A stretch of DNA of 64,000 bases from positions 22,860-86,859 of the forward strand of contig JACPUW010000019.1 of assembly GCA_016192035.1 (NCBI GenBank), read 5' to 3'. Below the pieces are notes generated by a model, which worked only from the letters and a program-made list of their open reading frames with translations, ran no database searches and had not been told where the DNA came from. The translations under genes were made by a program, and so were the position numbers. Below are positions 35,683 through 44,612 of the stretch, one piece after another. The stretch is from Bacteroidota bacterium. Its GTDB lineage: Bacteria; Bacteroidota; Bacteroidia; CAILMK01; JACPUW01. Numbering within the stretch: the first letter of the stretch is position 1; every line of letters starts with the position of its first letter.

Positions 35683-37326
35683 ATGACCGCAAGCACCACC
35701 GATATAGCCTTTAACAAAAATGAAGACGACAACAAGCTCAAACTCATGCAACTCAGGCAGGAGCTTAAGAAGATACACCTGGGCGGGGGGGCCAAACGCC
35801 TTGATAAGCAAAAGGCCCAGGGCAAACTGACCGCCCGCGAGCGGGTGGCCTACCTACTCGACAAAGGGAGCGAGTTTTATGAAATAGGGGCTTTTGCCGG
35901 ATATGACATGTTTGCCGAGCACGGGGGTTGCCCTGCCGGTGGCGTAGTGGCCGGGGTGGGCCATGTGAGTGGGCAGCAGTGCCTGGTAGTGGCCAATGAT
36001 GCCACCGTGAAGGCCGGGGCCTGGTTTCCCATCACGGGCAAAAAGAACCTGCGCCTACAGGAAATAGCCCTTGAAAACCACCTGCCCATCATATACCTGG
36101 TGGACAGCGCGGGGGTTTATCTGCCGCTGCAAGATGAAATCTTCCCTGACAAAGAACACTTTGGGCGGATTTTTCGCAACAATGCCGTGCTATCGTCCAA
36201 AGGCATAGTGCAGATAGCGGCCATCATGGGTTCATGTGTGGCGGGCGGGGCTTACCTGCCCATTATGAGCGATGAGGCGCTCATAGTAGAAGGCAGCGGG
36301 TCTATTTTTTTGGCGGGCCCCTATCTGGTAAAAGCCGCCATAGGCGAAACCACCGACCAAGAAACACTGGGCGGGGCAAGCACACAGAGCGAAATATCAG
36401 GCGTGACCGACAACAAATTCCCCAATGACCAATCGGCGCTTGACTATATCCGCAAGGTGATGGGCAATTTGGGCACCTTTGAAAAGGCGGGGTTTAACAG
36501 GGCCAAACCAATAGCCCCGATGAAAAACCCCAACGAGCTATACGGCCTGGTACACCCAGACAATGCCAAACCCTACGACACCCTGGAGCTGATAGAACGC
36601 CTGGTGGACAATTCGGATTTTTTACAGTACAAGGAGAAATACGGGCAGACCATAGTGTGTGGCTATGCCCGCATAGATGGCTGGTCGGTGGGCATAGTGG
36701 CCAACCAGCGAAAGATCGTAAAGAGCGCAAAGGGCGAAATGCAGTTTGGCGGGGTGATATACTCAGATTCGGCCGACAAGGCGGCGCGGTTTATCATGAA
36801 TTGCAACCAAAGGCGCATACCCTTGGTGTTTTTGCAAGACGTAACGGGTTTTATGGTAGGCACGCGCAGCGAACACGGGGGCATAATAAAAGATGGGGCC
36901 AAGCTGGTGAGCGCGGTGGCCAACAGCGTGGTGCCTAAGTTTACGGTGGTGGTGGGCAATTCATATGGAGCGGGCAACTATGCCATGTGCGGCAAGGCCT
37001 ATGACCCCCGGTTTATCGTAGCCTGGCCCAATGCCAAGATAGCGGTGATGGGCGGCGACCAGGCTGCCAAGGTACTTACCCAGATACAGTTGGCATCTAT
37101 GCAGCAGGGCAACGATGCGGTGGATGATGCCACCCAGGCCAAGCTATATGCCGAGATAAAGGCGCGGTACGACCACCAGACCACGGCCTACTACGCAGCT
37201 GCCCGCCTATGGGTAGATGCCATAATAGACCCTATGGACACGCGCAAATGGATAAGCATGGGCATAGCGGCGGCTGACCACAACCCGGAAATGCCCCGGT
37301 TTAACGTGGGGGTAATCCAGACCTAG
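35683..37326 (+). CDS. Acyl-CoA carboxylase beta (carboxyltransferase) subunit
   Basis: This 547-residue biotin-dependent carboxyltransferase has the crotonase-fold N and C halves. The N half starts with GKLTARERVAYLLD and has GSCVAGGAYLPIMSDE. The C half has FLQDVTGFMVG, GNSYGAGNYAMCG and AWPNAKIAVMGG. The overall pattern (LQDVTGFMVG, AYLPIMSDE) fits the methylcrotonyl-CoA or geranyl-CoA carboxylase type better than the propionyl-CoA type, though the substrate is not proven. No biotin carboxylase subunit is adjacent. Its last 118 coding bases, plus flanking DNA, recur at 39282-39457. Confidence 0.9.
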   Translation: MTASTTDIAFNKNEDDNKLKLMQLRQELKKIHLGGGAKRLDKQKAQGKLTARERVAYLLDKGSEFYEIGAFAGYDMFAEHGGCPAGGVVAGVGHVSGQQCLVVANDATVKAGAWFPITGKKNLRLQEIALENHLPIIYLVDSAGVYLPLQDEIFPDKEHFGRIFRNNAVLSSKGIVQIAAIMGSCVAGGAYLPIMSDEALIVEGSGSIFLAGPYLVKAAIGETTDQETLGGASTQSEISGVTDNKFPNDQSALDYIRKVMGNLGTFEKAGFNRAKPIAPMKNPNELYGLVHPDNAKPYDTLELIERLVDNSDFLQYKEKYGQTIVCGYARIDGWSVGIVANQRKIVKSAKGEMQFGGVIYSDSADKAARFIMNCNQRRIPLVFLQDVTGFMVGTRSEHGGIIKDGAKLVSAVANSVVPKFTVVVGNSYGAGNYAMCGKAYDPRFIVAWPNAKIAVMGGDQAAKVLTQIQLASMQQGNDAVDDATQAKLYAEIKARYDHQTTAYYAAARLWVDAIIDPMDTRKWISMGIAAADHNPEMPRFNVGVIQT

Positions 37327-37381
37327 GCGGGCTGGTGAATGGATGAAAATGCCCGGGTATGTGCAGGGGGCAGCCATGATA
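37207..37381 (+). repeat. Direct repeat, copy A (175 bp)
   Basis: This covers the last 39 codons and stop of the carboxyltransferase gene plus 55 bases of 3' flank. It matches 39282-39457 with about four substitutions and one inserted G. The two copies bracket the minus-strand type IX cargo gene. Confidence 0.95.
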
Positions 37382-37401
37382 TGCCCACCCAAAGTACTTA
37401 T

Positions 37402-39138
37402 TCACTCCTTAATCACCCTGGCTATTGCCCTTTGCCCATTGGCATTAATTTCTACAATAAACAACCCAGTACCATCCGGTATTTTGATTTGCAACATATG
37501 AATACCAGAAAAAGGCGTTTTCAGCACCACTTGTCCCAGGGCATTGCGCAGGGTGGCCGTACCATCCAACAGCCTATTCCCAAAATCAATGGTCAACTCA
37601 CCGCTAGTTGGGTTGGGATAGAATGTTAGGGCGTTTTTGAGGGTGTTCTCTAAAATACCTGTGTTCCTTCCCTTCAATTTGAGTAAAAAGGCATCGTTCC
37701 AGCCCGCCGCAGTCATCACAAAAACTCCAGTATCAGGGTCAAAATCAGCAAATTCATTATAGTATCCTGCGGAGTAAACATTATCCAATCCATCCAGGGT
37801 TATAGAACTGCCCACATCTGTATCGTAACCACCAATTGCTGTAGCCCATACAAAGTTTCCATTACTGTCCAACATGTTTATAAAAACATCTTCGCCCCCT
37901 ACTACAGAACACAAAACGTGAGTGCCCTTCCCTGGGTCAAAATCCACTTGTCCAGCAAAATAACCCGTAGTATATACATTTCCCAATCCTTGTACCGCGA
38001 TGGACATTCCGCACGTTTTACCTAGTCCACCCATTTGCCTTACCCACAACAAATTGCCACCAGAATCTAACTTAACCACGAATGCATCTTTTTCACCATT
38101 AGCCCAAAGATCAATCTGTCCCACTCCGGGGTCAAAATCTGCTACACCGCCAAAGCTTCCCGTTACAAACAGGTTATTTAACCTGTCAAGGGCAATTTTA
38201 TTAGCTATATCATAGTCGGCTCCCCCTATTTGTTTGACCCATAGCATGTTCCCACTTGATCCAAATTTTGCAATAAATATGTCAAACATACCCAATGAGG
38301 TAAGATATAGCGTGTCTTCGTCTTTTGAGCTTGGATTAAAATCAACCTTACCCTTAAAATATCCGGTTGTATATATATTTCCTGCACCATCTAAATCCAA
38401 CGAACTCCCAATGTCCCCGCTTGCGCCCCCCAATTGTACTGCCCAAACCAGTTGACCCCTTGCTGTTAGTTTGCAAATATAAACATCAGTTTGACCCAAT
38501 GATATAAGCTCATGATTTGCAGAGATTTGACCTAGATCCATGGTGTCTTTAAAATAGCCAATAGTATAAACATAACCTGAATCATTCGCAGCTATGGAAA
38601 GACCATTTCCGTAGCTACTCGCCCCCAACTGTTTGGCCCACAAAAAGTTTCCTTTCGCATCCAACTTACAAACGAAGATATCCATAATTTTAGCTACAAG
38701 CAATTTTGTATTTTGCCCCACCGTCATTCGTATGGTGTCCATGAAATACCCTGTGATATACACGTTGGATGAGTCATCTACGGCAATGGCCTTGACCTCA
38801 GCTGCCATGGTCGTGCCAGTTTGCCTAGCCCATAATAGCTTGCCCTGCGAATCCAGCTTACACACAAAACCATCACATGTAAAGCTAGTCTCAAGTGTAT
38901 ATTCATTGTTACTAGGATCAAAATCAGCAACATTCTCGAACTGGCCAGCCATATATACGTTGCCATCCCTATCTGTTGCCATGTCATTTGTTCCGTCGTC
39001 CCAGATACCGCCTACATGTATAGCCCATGCCAATTGCTGGGCAACAGAATGCCTGGGCATCAATGAGACTACCAATAAGATGAACATAAGTGAAAACCGA
39101 ATGATGATGAAAAATACGGGTGGTTTCAGCCGAGCCAT
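37402..39138 (-). CDS. Secreted SBBP-repeat protein with type IX sorting domain
   Basis: The 578-residue protein has a signal peptide (PPVFFIIIRFSLMFILLVVS, ending HSVAQ). About nine repeats of 50-60 residues follow the pattern DGxGNVYxTGYFxGxVDFDPG then DxFVxKLDSxGNLLWVxQxGG. These are SBBP-type beta-propeller repeats. The last 75 residues, FYPNPTSGELTIDFG onward, are a type A sorting domain for type IX secretion. I chose the ATG at 39138 because the upstream codons lack leader character and a TAAATTTG element lies 23 bases before it. The gene and its promoter sit between two 175-bp direct repeats. Confidence 0.88.
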   Translation of the reverse strand: MARLKPPVFFIIIRFSLMFILLVVSLMPRHSVAQQLAWAIHVGGIWDDGTNDMATDRDGNVYMAGQFENVADFDPSNNEYTLETSFTCDGFVCKLDSQGKLLWARQTGTTMAAEVKAIAVDDSSNVYITGYFMDTIRMTVGQNTKLLVAKIMDIFVCKLDAKGNFLWAKQLGASSYGNGLSIAANDSGYVYTIGYFKDTMDLGQISANHELISLGQTDVYICKLTARGQLVWAVQLGGASGDIGSSLDLDGAGNIYTTGYFKGKVDFNPSSKDEDTLYLTSLGMFDIFIAKFGSSGNMLWVKQIGGADYDIANKIALDRLNNLFVTGSFGGVADFDPGVGQIDLWANGEKDAFVVKLDSGGNLLWVRQMGGLGKTCGMSIAVQGLGNVYTTGYFAGQVDFDPGKGTHVLCSVVGGEDVFINMLDSNGNFVWATAIGGYDTDVGSSITLDGLDNVYSAGYYNEFADFDPDTGVFVMTAAGWNDAFLLKLKGRNTGILENTLKNALTFYPNPTSGELTIDFGNRLLDGTATLRNALGQVVLKTPFSGIHMLQIKIPDGTGLFIVEINANGQRAIARVIKE

Positions 39139-39161
39139 TATAGTAGTAAATTGATTCTTAG

Positions 39162-39169
39162 CAAATTTA
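39162..39169 (-). promoter_or_regulatory. Candidate -7 element (TAAATTTG)
   Basis: This is a full match to TAnnTTTG on the minus strand, 23 bases before the SBBP-repeat gene start. It lies inside the inserted segment, so the insert carries its own promoter. Confidence 0.5.
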
Positions 39170-39281
39170 GCAGGAATATCCACTTGGCACCTTTTTCCAT
39201 GCTTAATTGTGGTTTGAGGTGGGCTACCACAAATCCCATCAAGTTGAATTGCTGGCAGAAACCCCCAAACCAGCAACATGG

Positions 39282-39457
39282 CTATGGGTAGATGCCATGA
39301 TAGACCCTATGGACACGCGCAAATGGATAAGCATGGGCATAGCGGCGGCTGACCACAACCCGGAAATGCCCCGGTTTAACGTGGGGGGTAATCCAGGCCT
39401 AGGCGGGCCGGTGAAAGGATGAAAATGCCCGGGTATGTGCAGGGGGCAGCCATGATA
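39282..39457 (+). repeat. Direct repeat, copy B (176 bp), orphan 3' end of the carboxyltransferase gene
   Basis: This is a second copy of 37207-37381. It still encodes WVDAMIDPMDTRKW and the following C-terminal residues of the carboxyltransferase, but has no upstream gene. An extra G in the homopolymer near 39385 shifts the frame just before the original stop. Confidence 0.95.
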
Positions 39458-39479
39458 GGCTTTTGTTGGCTATGGGGGC

Positions 39480-40319
39480 TTACCCTACTGCGCGGTCTTT
39501 TATGTGCAGGTCTATTTGTGGATAGGGTATGCTTATTCCGTGTTCCCTAAACTTGGCCTCTATGGCAAACCGCAGGTCACTCTTGATATTTTCCACGCCA
39601 AATGTTTCGCTGGTCCAGAAATATAGCTCAAACTGCAAGGCGCTGTCGCCAAATGCGCAAAAGCGCACAAAGGGGGCCGGGCTGGGCTCCAGTTCCTTAT
39701 GCCCCTGTGCCACTGATAGCAGCACCGACTTGACCAACTGCACGTCGCTGCCATAGGCCACGCCCACCCCTACCTTAAACCGTGTGGACTTGGCAAAATG
39801 GCTCCAGTTTACCACATCACCCGATATAAATTTAGAATTGGGTACTATGATAGAGGTATCTTCCCTTGTTTCTATCTTGCTGGTGCGCAAACCTATATGC
39901 TTCACCCTGCCCACCAGGTCGCGGTTTATTTCCACTACGTCGTCCACCCGTATGGTGCCCTCAAAAAGCAGGATAATGCCGCTCACCAGGTCATAAAACA
40001 CCTGCTGCAAGCCTAGGCCAATACCTACCAACAATGCCGCGCTGCCTGCCAGCAGCACCGAAATCTTGAGGCCCAAACTCTCCAGCAGCAGTACAAGGGC
40101 TATGGTATATACCAGGTAGGATATGAGCTGTACTATAGCTACCATAGAGCCCCTATCAAGCCCGCGACGGCGCACCTGTCTGTATATCACAAACTTGATA
40201 AACCAAACCGTGAGCCAGGCGAGCAAGAGTACTACCGCCATCCAGAACAGGTTGCCCACTTTAATATGGGCATTTTGGAAGGAAAACAACTCAAAGTCAA
40301 GAAATTGGTTAAAATTCAT
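39480..40319 (-). CDS. Small-conductance mechanosensitive channel (MscS family)
   Basis: The 279-residue protein has three membrane helices at about residues 20-45, 62-82 and 86-115. The third is the glycine/alanine-rich pore helix (LLAGSAALLVGIGLGLQQVFYDLVSGI). The beta domain (DDVVEINRDLVGRVKHIGLRTSKIETREDTSIIVPN) and alpha/beta C-terminal domain follow. This is the standard MscS architecture, an inner-membrane release valve for osmotic downshock. It points toward the orphan repeat copy B and is divergent from the next gene. Confidence 0.93.
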   Translation of the reverse strand: MNFNQFLDFELFSFQNAHIKVGNLFWMAVVLLLAWLTVWFIKFVIYRQVRRRGLDRGSMVAIVQLISYLVYTIALVLLLESLGLKISVLLAGSAALLVGIGLGLQQVFYDLVSGIILLFEGTIRVDDVVEINRDLVGRVKHIGLRTSKIETREDTSIIVPNSKFISGDVVNWSHFAKSTRFKVGVGVAYGSDVQLVKSVLLSVAQGHKELEPSPAPFVRFCAFGDSALQFELYFWTSETFGVENIKSDLRFAIEAKFREHGISIPYPQIDLHIKDRAVG

Positions 40320-40398
40320 GGTACTTTCTTATGTTGCTGCAATATGCCGCTTTTGGCCGGTGTAGCACCTGTGACTGTACAAGCCGGGGCACTACGGC

Positions 40399-40406
40399 TA
40401 CATTTG
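40399..40406 (+). promoter_or_regulatory. Candidate -7 element (TACATTTG)
   Basis: This is a full match to TAnnTTTG, only 8 bases before the ATG at 40415. Transcription from it would start about at the start codon, giving a leaderless or nearly leaderless message. Confidence 0.4.
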
Positions 40407-40414
40407 CCATTCAT

Positions 40415-40777
40415 ATGGAACATTCCACTACCAACCCTGCACCTTGGCTCTTGGAACTGAAGGTTGACTTGGAGTACTATAAGGAAACCCTTCAAGCCAT
40501 AGCTCAAGAAGTTATCAAATTTGAAGTGAGTAAGTATCCTGTTTTTGTGGCACATAAGGAGGAAATAGACTTGGGCAGCAAGGTGCTGGATGCCGAGGAA
40601 TGGGAAGCCAAATGGGACATAAGTGCCAGCCATCTGGAAGAGTTTGTGGCCAAGGGGCTTATAGAAAGTGAAAAGATAGATGCCTTTAAAAAAGCCTATA
40701 AAGACCCGCATACCCATATGTGCGTGTTTGCGTTCATGGGCGAGTCCGGGCATTTTGTATTTCTTCCCTACGAATAG
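40415..40777 (+). CDS. Small conserved-looking protein of unknown function
   Basis: The 120-residue protein is acidic and predicted largely helical (KVDLEYYKETLQAIAQEVIKFEVSKYP), with a mixed C-terminal part (HMCVFAFMGESGHFVFLPYE). There is no signal peptide and no membrane helix. I do not recognise a family. The ATG at 40415 follows the promoter element. The frame is open further upstream to 40331 without support. It ends 7 bases before murF and is probably co-transcribed with it. Confidence 0.65.
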   Translation: MEHSTTNPAPWLLELKVDLEYYKETLQAIAQEVIKFEVSKYPVFVAHKEEIDLGSKVLDAEEWEAKWDISASHLEEFVAKGLIESEKIDAFKKAYKDPHTHMCVFAFMGESGHFVFLPYE

Positions 40778-40784
40778 CCCGGCC

Positions 40785-42080
40785 ATGATGGAGAAAGACA
40801 TACAATTGCTATTGGAACAATTCAAGCAGAGTACCGGCATTTGTACCGATACCAGAAAAGTGCAGCCTGGCAATTTGTTTTTTGCGCTCAAAGGGCCCAA
40901 TTTCAACGGCAACCACTTTGCCCTACAGGCACTTGAACTTGGCGCCAATATGGCCGTGGTAGATGAGGAGACAAACAGCGACGCCCCCCGGCTACTGCGG
41001 GTGCCCCACGCGCTCAGCGCCCTTCAACAACTGGCCCAAGCCCACCGCCGTAGCTTATCCATGCCCATACTGGCCATAAGCGGCAGCAATGGTAAGACCA
41101 CGAGCAAGGAATTACTGGCCGCCGTGCTGGGCCGCAAGTACAACACGTACCATACCCCGGGCAACCTTAACAACCATATAGGCGTGCCACTCAGTCTTTT
41201 GCAAATTACCTTGGCACATGAAGTGGCGGTGATAGAAATGGGTGCCAACCACCTACACGAGCACGAAACCCTGTGTGCGATAGCCCAACCAAATATGGGG
41301 GTGATAACCAACAATGGCAAGGACCACCTGGAGGGATTCGGAAGCCTGGCAGGCGTGATAGCCGCCAACACTGAGGTTTACGCCTACCTAAGGCAAAAGG
41401 GGGGACGGGTGTATGTGAACGCCGACGACCCGGTGCTCATGGACCTATCGCAGGGCATGGACCGGCTTACCTATGGCAACAGTGCCGGGGCCGATTGCCA
41501 GGTAGAACTGTTGGGGCGCTTTCCATACGCCACGGTGCGGGTGCGCCATGCTGCCGCCGGGGTCAATGCCGTGGTACATAGCCAGCTTTTTGGCTCTTTT
41601 CAGCTATACAACATAGGCCTGGCTGCCTGTGTGGCCATAGATATGGGAGTGGAAACCAACCAAATGGTGCAAGCCCTAGAGGCTTATGCGCCTGCCAATA
41701 TGCGCACACAACTGCTGCACTGGCGGGGCAACCAAATACTTCTGGATGCCTACAACGCCAACCCCAGCAGTATGGCGGCGGTACTGGCCGATTTTGGCCA
41801 ACTCAGGCACCCGCTCAAAGGGGTGGTGCTGGGCGATATGTTTGAACTGGGTGAAAACAGTGATGCAGAACATGCCCAGATAGCCGATATGGTAGCCGCA
41901 CAGGGATACAACTGGGTGGCAATGGTGGGGCCACTCTTTGCCAAGCAACCAAGGGAAGGTTTTATATATTTACCAAACCAAACCGCAGCAAAACAATGGC
42001 TTGTATCACAACAATTAGTCGATCATTTTATCTTGATAAAAGGCTCCAGGGGCATGCAACTGGAGAAAATACTGGAATAA
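40785..42080 (+). CDS. murF: UDP-N-acetylmuramoyl-tripeptide--D-alanyl-D-alanine ligase
   Basis: MurF adds D-Ala-D-Ala to complete the cytoplasmic peptidoglycan precursor. Motifs are TGICTDTRKVQPGNLFFAL at the N-terminus, the P-loop ISGSNGKTTSKELL near residue 98, EMGANHLHE and the C-terminal DAYNANPSSM block. At 431 residues it has normal length. It lies outside the dcw cluster 18.7 kb away, as is usual in Bacteroidota. Two adjacent ATGs (40785 and 40788) are both possible starts. Confidence 0.94.
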   Translation: MMEKDIQLLLEQFKQSTGICTDTRKVQPGNLFFALKGPNFNGNHFALQALELGANMAVVDEETNSDAPRLLRVPHALSALQQLAQAHRRSLSMPILAISGSNGKTTSKELLAAVLGRKYNTYHTPGNLNNHIGVPLSLLQITLAHEVAVIEMGANHLHEHETLCAIAQPNMGVITNNGKDHLEGFGSLAGVIAANTEVYAYLRQKGGRVYVNADDPVLMDLSQGMDRLTYGNSAGADCQVELLGRFPYATVRVRHAAAGVNAVVHSQLFGSFQLYNIGLAACVAIDMGVETNQMVQALEAYAPANMRTQLLHWRGNQILLDAYNANPSSMAAVLADFGQLRHPLKGVVLGDMFELGENSDAEHAQIADMVAAQGYNWVAMVGPLFAKQPREGFIYLPNQTAAKQWLVSQQLVDHFILIKGSRGMQLEKILE

Positions 42081-42802
42081 TAAAGGCGACTATCTGTGCC
42101 GCCTTACTCTGCCTACCCGGCTTGCTGCGCGCCGATGTGTTCACCACCTACAGCGCCATTGGCCTATGGGGCCAGGCCTCGGTGCAGTATGGCTGGGGCA
42201 GCAAATGGGCACTACAGTCCGACCTACATTACAGGGTCATTGGCCAATTAAATAACAGCCAGCAGTTTGTGTGGAGGACTTTTGCCAACTACAAACTTGG
42301 CAACCGGGTAGAATTGGCCTTGGGCCACAGCTACCTCAGGCACCTGCCCTACCTGAGGATACTTGGCCCTGTCACCACGCCCGAACACAATACCTGGACC
42401 CAGTTGTTGCTCACCCAACCTATAGTGGGGCGGCTGGCCATAAAACTACGCATGAGATATGAAAATAGGTTTTTGGGTATAATTTCAGGTCAAAAACCCT
42501 ATATAATAGAAGGCTTTACATTTAGCAACCGACTTAGGATCATGGGCCAGTTGGCCTGGGACTGGGAGCGCGACGGGCTGGGGATATTCCAAGAAGCCTA
42601 CCTCACTGACGGTGGGGAAACCCGTATCAAGACAAGCCAGTACAGGGTGGGGGTTCAGTATGTGAGGAAATTCAATTCGCAATTTTCCATGGGTTTGGTG
42701 ATAATGGAGCAGTGGATAGGCCGCACCGATTGGTATGATGAAATGAATACCTATGCCTGGGTGAGCGCAACGTGGAAAATACACCGTAGGGCAAAGGTGT
42801 AG
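41996..42802 (+). CDS. DUF2490-type outer-membrane protein
   Basis: The protein has a hydrophobic leader (ATICAALLCLPGLLRAD) and a body of alternating strands with Trp- and Tyr-rich ends, closing in MNTYAWVSATWKIHRR. The GQASVQYGWGSKWALQSDLHYR start of the mature part and the RMRYENRF block fit the DUF2490 family of outer-membrane proteins of unknown function. The start is uncertain: the only ATG in frame before the leader is at 41996, overlapping murF by 85 bases and adding about 28 non-hydrophobic residues. Confidence 0.7.
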   Translation: MACITTISRSFYLDKRLQGHATGENTGIIKATICAALLCLPGLLRADVFTTYSAIGLWGQASVQYGWGSKWALQSDLHYRVIGQLNNSQQFVWRTFANYKLGNRVELALGHSYLRHLPYLRILGPVTTPEHNTWTQLLLTQPIVGRLAIKLRMRYENRFLGIISGQKPYIIEGFTFSNRLRIMGQLAWDWERDGLGIFQEAYLTDGGETRIKTSQYRVGVQYVRKFNSQFSMGLVIMEQWIGRTDWYDEMNTYAWVSATWKIHRRAKV

Positions 42803-42804
42803 GG

Positions 42805-42812
42805 TACCTTTG
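42805..42812 (+). promoter_or_regulatory. Candidate -7 element (TACCTTTG)
   Basis: This is a full match to TAnnTTTG, 16 bases before the thioesterase ATG at 42829. Confidence 0.5.
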
Positions 42813-42828
42813 CGGCAAATACGCAAAA

Positions 42829-43359
42829 ATGGAAATTAAGCGACCGAGTGATTCCATAACCACCATGACCAACATAGTGATGCCCAACGACACCAATATA
42901 GTAGGCAACCTGTTTGGCGGAACCCTGATGCAGTGGATGGACATATGCGGGGCACTGGCCGCGGCCCGCCACTCGCGCAATGTATGCGTTACGGCCTCGG
43001 TAAATAATATCTCGTTTGCCAAACCCATACACCTGGGCGAAACGGTTACGCTGATTTCCAGGGTGGTAAGGGCCTTTAACACTTCTATGGAAGTATATAT
43101 AGAAGTATATGCCGAGGATGTGCGGGTGGGCCAAAAAAGGCTGTGCAACGATGCCTATTTTACCTACGTGGCCATGGACAGCGACTACAAAACCGTAAAG
43201 GTGCCGGCCATTCAACCCCTGTCTGACGATGAAAAAGGACTTTTTGAGCTGTCGCTCCTGCGGCGGCAACTCAAGCTGCTCATGGCCGAAAAAATACAGC
43301 TAAGGGACGCGCCCGAATTAAAAAAGCAAATGGAAGATTGGCTAAAAAACAGCGGTTAA
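42829..43359 (+). CDS. Acyl-CoA thioesterase (hotdog fold, YciA-like)
   Basis: The 176-residue protein has the MPNDTNIVGNLFGGTLMQWMDICGALAA block at the N-terminus, with the conserved Asn and the GG turn of the hotdog active site. It also has VNNISFAKPIHLGE and VYIEVYAEDVRVGQKRL. These match the BFIT/YciA-type acyl-CoA hydrolases, which release free fatty acids from CoA in the cytoplasm. Chain-length preference cannot be read from sequence. A TACCTTTG element just upstream suggests its own promoter. Confidence 0.9.
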   Translation: MEIKRPSDSITTMTNIVMPNDTNIVGNLFGGTLMQWMDICGALAAARHSRNVCVTASVNNISFAKPIHLGETVTLISRVVRAFNTSMEVYIEVYAEDVRVGQKRLCNDAYFTYVAMDSDYKTVKVPAIQPLSDDEKGLFELSLLRRQLKLLMAEKIQLRDAPELKKQMEDWLKNSG

Positions 43360-43402
43360 GCCCAATGGAAGCCTTAGTCCGGATATAGGCCAACTGGACC
43401 AA

Positions 43403-44335
43403 ATGAGTAAAAACGACCCCGTGGAACCCAGACAAGAACATGCGCACCACCACCCTCATGGGCATCACCACGCCCACCACCACGGGCAGGGCAATATCAA
43501 GTTTGCGTTTATACTCAACCTGAGCTTTACCCTATTTGAGATAGCGGGCGGGCTGTGGACCAACAGCATGGCCATACTCTCAGACGCGGTACATGACCTG
43601 GGCGACAGCCTGGCCCTGGGCCTGGCATGGTACTTTGAGCACAAGTCGAAACAACAGGGGAATGACAAATACTCATTTGGTTATCAGCGGTTTTCCCTAT
43701 TATCGGCCATGATTACCGGCCTGGTGCTTTTAGGTGGTGGGGTGGCGGTGCTGGCCCAGGCCATACCCCGATTGCTACACCCCACCGCACCCCATGCCAC
43801 CGGAATGCTGTGGATAGCACTGGTGGGCATTGTGGTCAATGCACTGGCCATGTGGCGCCTGCGCCGGGGCCAATCCATAAGCGAGCGCATGGTGGGCTGG
43901 CATATGCTAGAAGACCTGTTGGGCTGGGTGGCAGTACTGGCGGTAGGCGTGGTGCTTCAATTTGTAGATTGGTATTTTCTAGATGCCGCCGTGTCCATAG
44001 CCATAGTAATCTATGTGTGCTATGGTGCCCTAAAGCACCTGCGCACCACGCTTTCCATTTTTTTGCAGGGGGTGCCACCGGGCATAAGCCCTGCCCAGAT
44101 AGAGACCAAAATTGGAAAAATGCCACAGGTAAAGTCCGTTCACCACACCCATTTATGGTCGCTTGACGGGCAGCACCACGTGCTCACCATGCATATACGT
44201 ACACAGGGAATAAGCCAGCCAAGCGACATCATAGACCTGAAAAACAAGGCAAAAGCTATAATAAAAACATACGGCATAGGACACGCTACAATTGAGATAG
44301 AGCTAGAGGGCGAGGCTTGTTTTATGGGGGGGTGA
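43403..44335 (+). CDS. Cation diffusion facilitator metal exporter (zinc-type)
   Basis: This inner-membrane antiporter of 310 residues has a histidine-rich N-terminal tail (residues 13-33, with HHHPHGHHHAHHHG), six membrane helices and a C-terminal ZT-dimer domain. The metal-site motif SDAVHDLGDSLALG (HxxxD) in helix 2 and DAAVSIAIVI in helix 5 are in place, pointing to zinc or a similar divalent metal. The HTHLWSLDG block in the C-terminal domain is typical of ZitB/CzcD relatives. Confidence 0.94.
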   Translation: MSKNDPVEPRQEHAHHHPHGHHHAHHHGQGNIKFAFILNLSFTLFEIAGGLWTNSMAILSDAVHDLGDSLALGLAWYFEHKSKQQGNDKYSFGYQRFSLLSAMITGLVLLGGGVAVLAQAIPRLLHPTAPHATGMLWIALVGIVVNALAMWRLRRGQSISERMVGWHMLEDLLGWVAVLAVGVVLQFVDWYFLDAAVSIAIVIYVCYGALKHLRTTLSIFLQGVPPGISPAQIETKIGKMPQVKSVHHTHLWSLDGQHHVLTMHIRTQGISQPSDIIDLKNKAKAIIKTYGIGHATIEIELEGEACFMGG

Positions 44336-44472
44336 TCAGTACGGGCTTACCCCGGTACAGCCGCAAAATATACCCGTTCGCCGTAGGCCACAATAGCGAC
44401 CTTGTAAATCTGGCGTAAGGAGAACCCTACCAAAGGGGAAACAGCGCCAACAAGCTAAATACATACGCAGGC

Positions 44473-44480
44473 TATATTTG
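44473..44480 (+). promoter_or_regulatory. Candidate -7 element (TATATTTG)
   Basis: This is a full match to TAnnTTTG, 27 bases before a 26-codon frame at 44508 and 132 bases before the Septu-like ATPase gene. It is the best promoter candidate for that pair. Confidence 0.45.
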
Positions 44481-44507
44481 TTGCCATCAATTTTGAAGCA
44501 ATACATT

Positions 44508-44588
44508 ATGAGCAATATAGCGCAAGTTTCCAAAGTACGCCAAAGGAATGGAAAGGTTTCCAAATCATTGGAATTTCTGCTGGATTAA
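44508..44588 (+). CDS. Possible 26-residue leader peptide upstream of the Septu-like pair
   Basis: A short frame starts with MSNIAQVSKVRQRNG and ends LEFLLD. It lies just after a full -7 element and 24 bases before ptuA. It is basic and otherwise featureless. It may be a leader or antitoxin-like peptide, or chance. Confidence 0.25.
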   Translation: MSNIAQVSKVRQRNGKVSKSLEFLLD

Positions 44589-44612
44589 CTAGTTACATTA
44601 ATCGAAGGTAAA

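Noticed and set aside
37207..39457. Insertion sequence or composite transposon
   Set aside because: No transposase, no terminal inverted repeats, and the flanking repeats (175 bp) are pieces of the neighbour gene rather than mobile-element ends.
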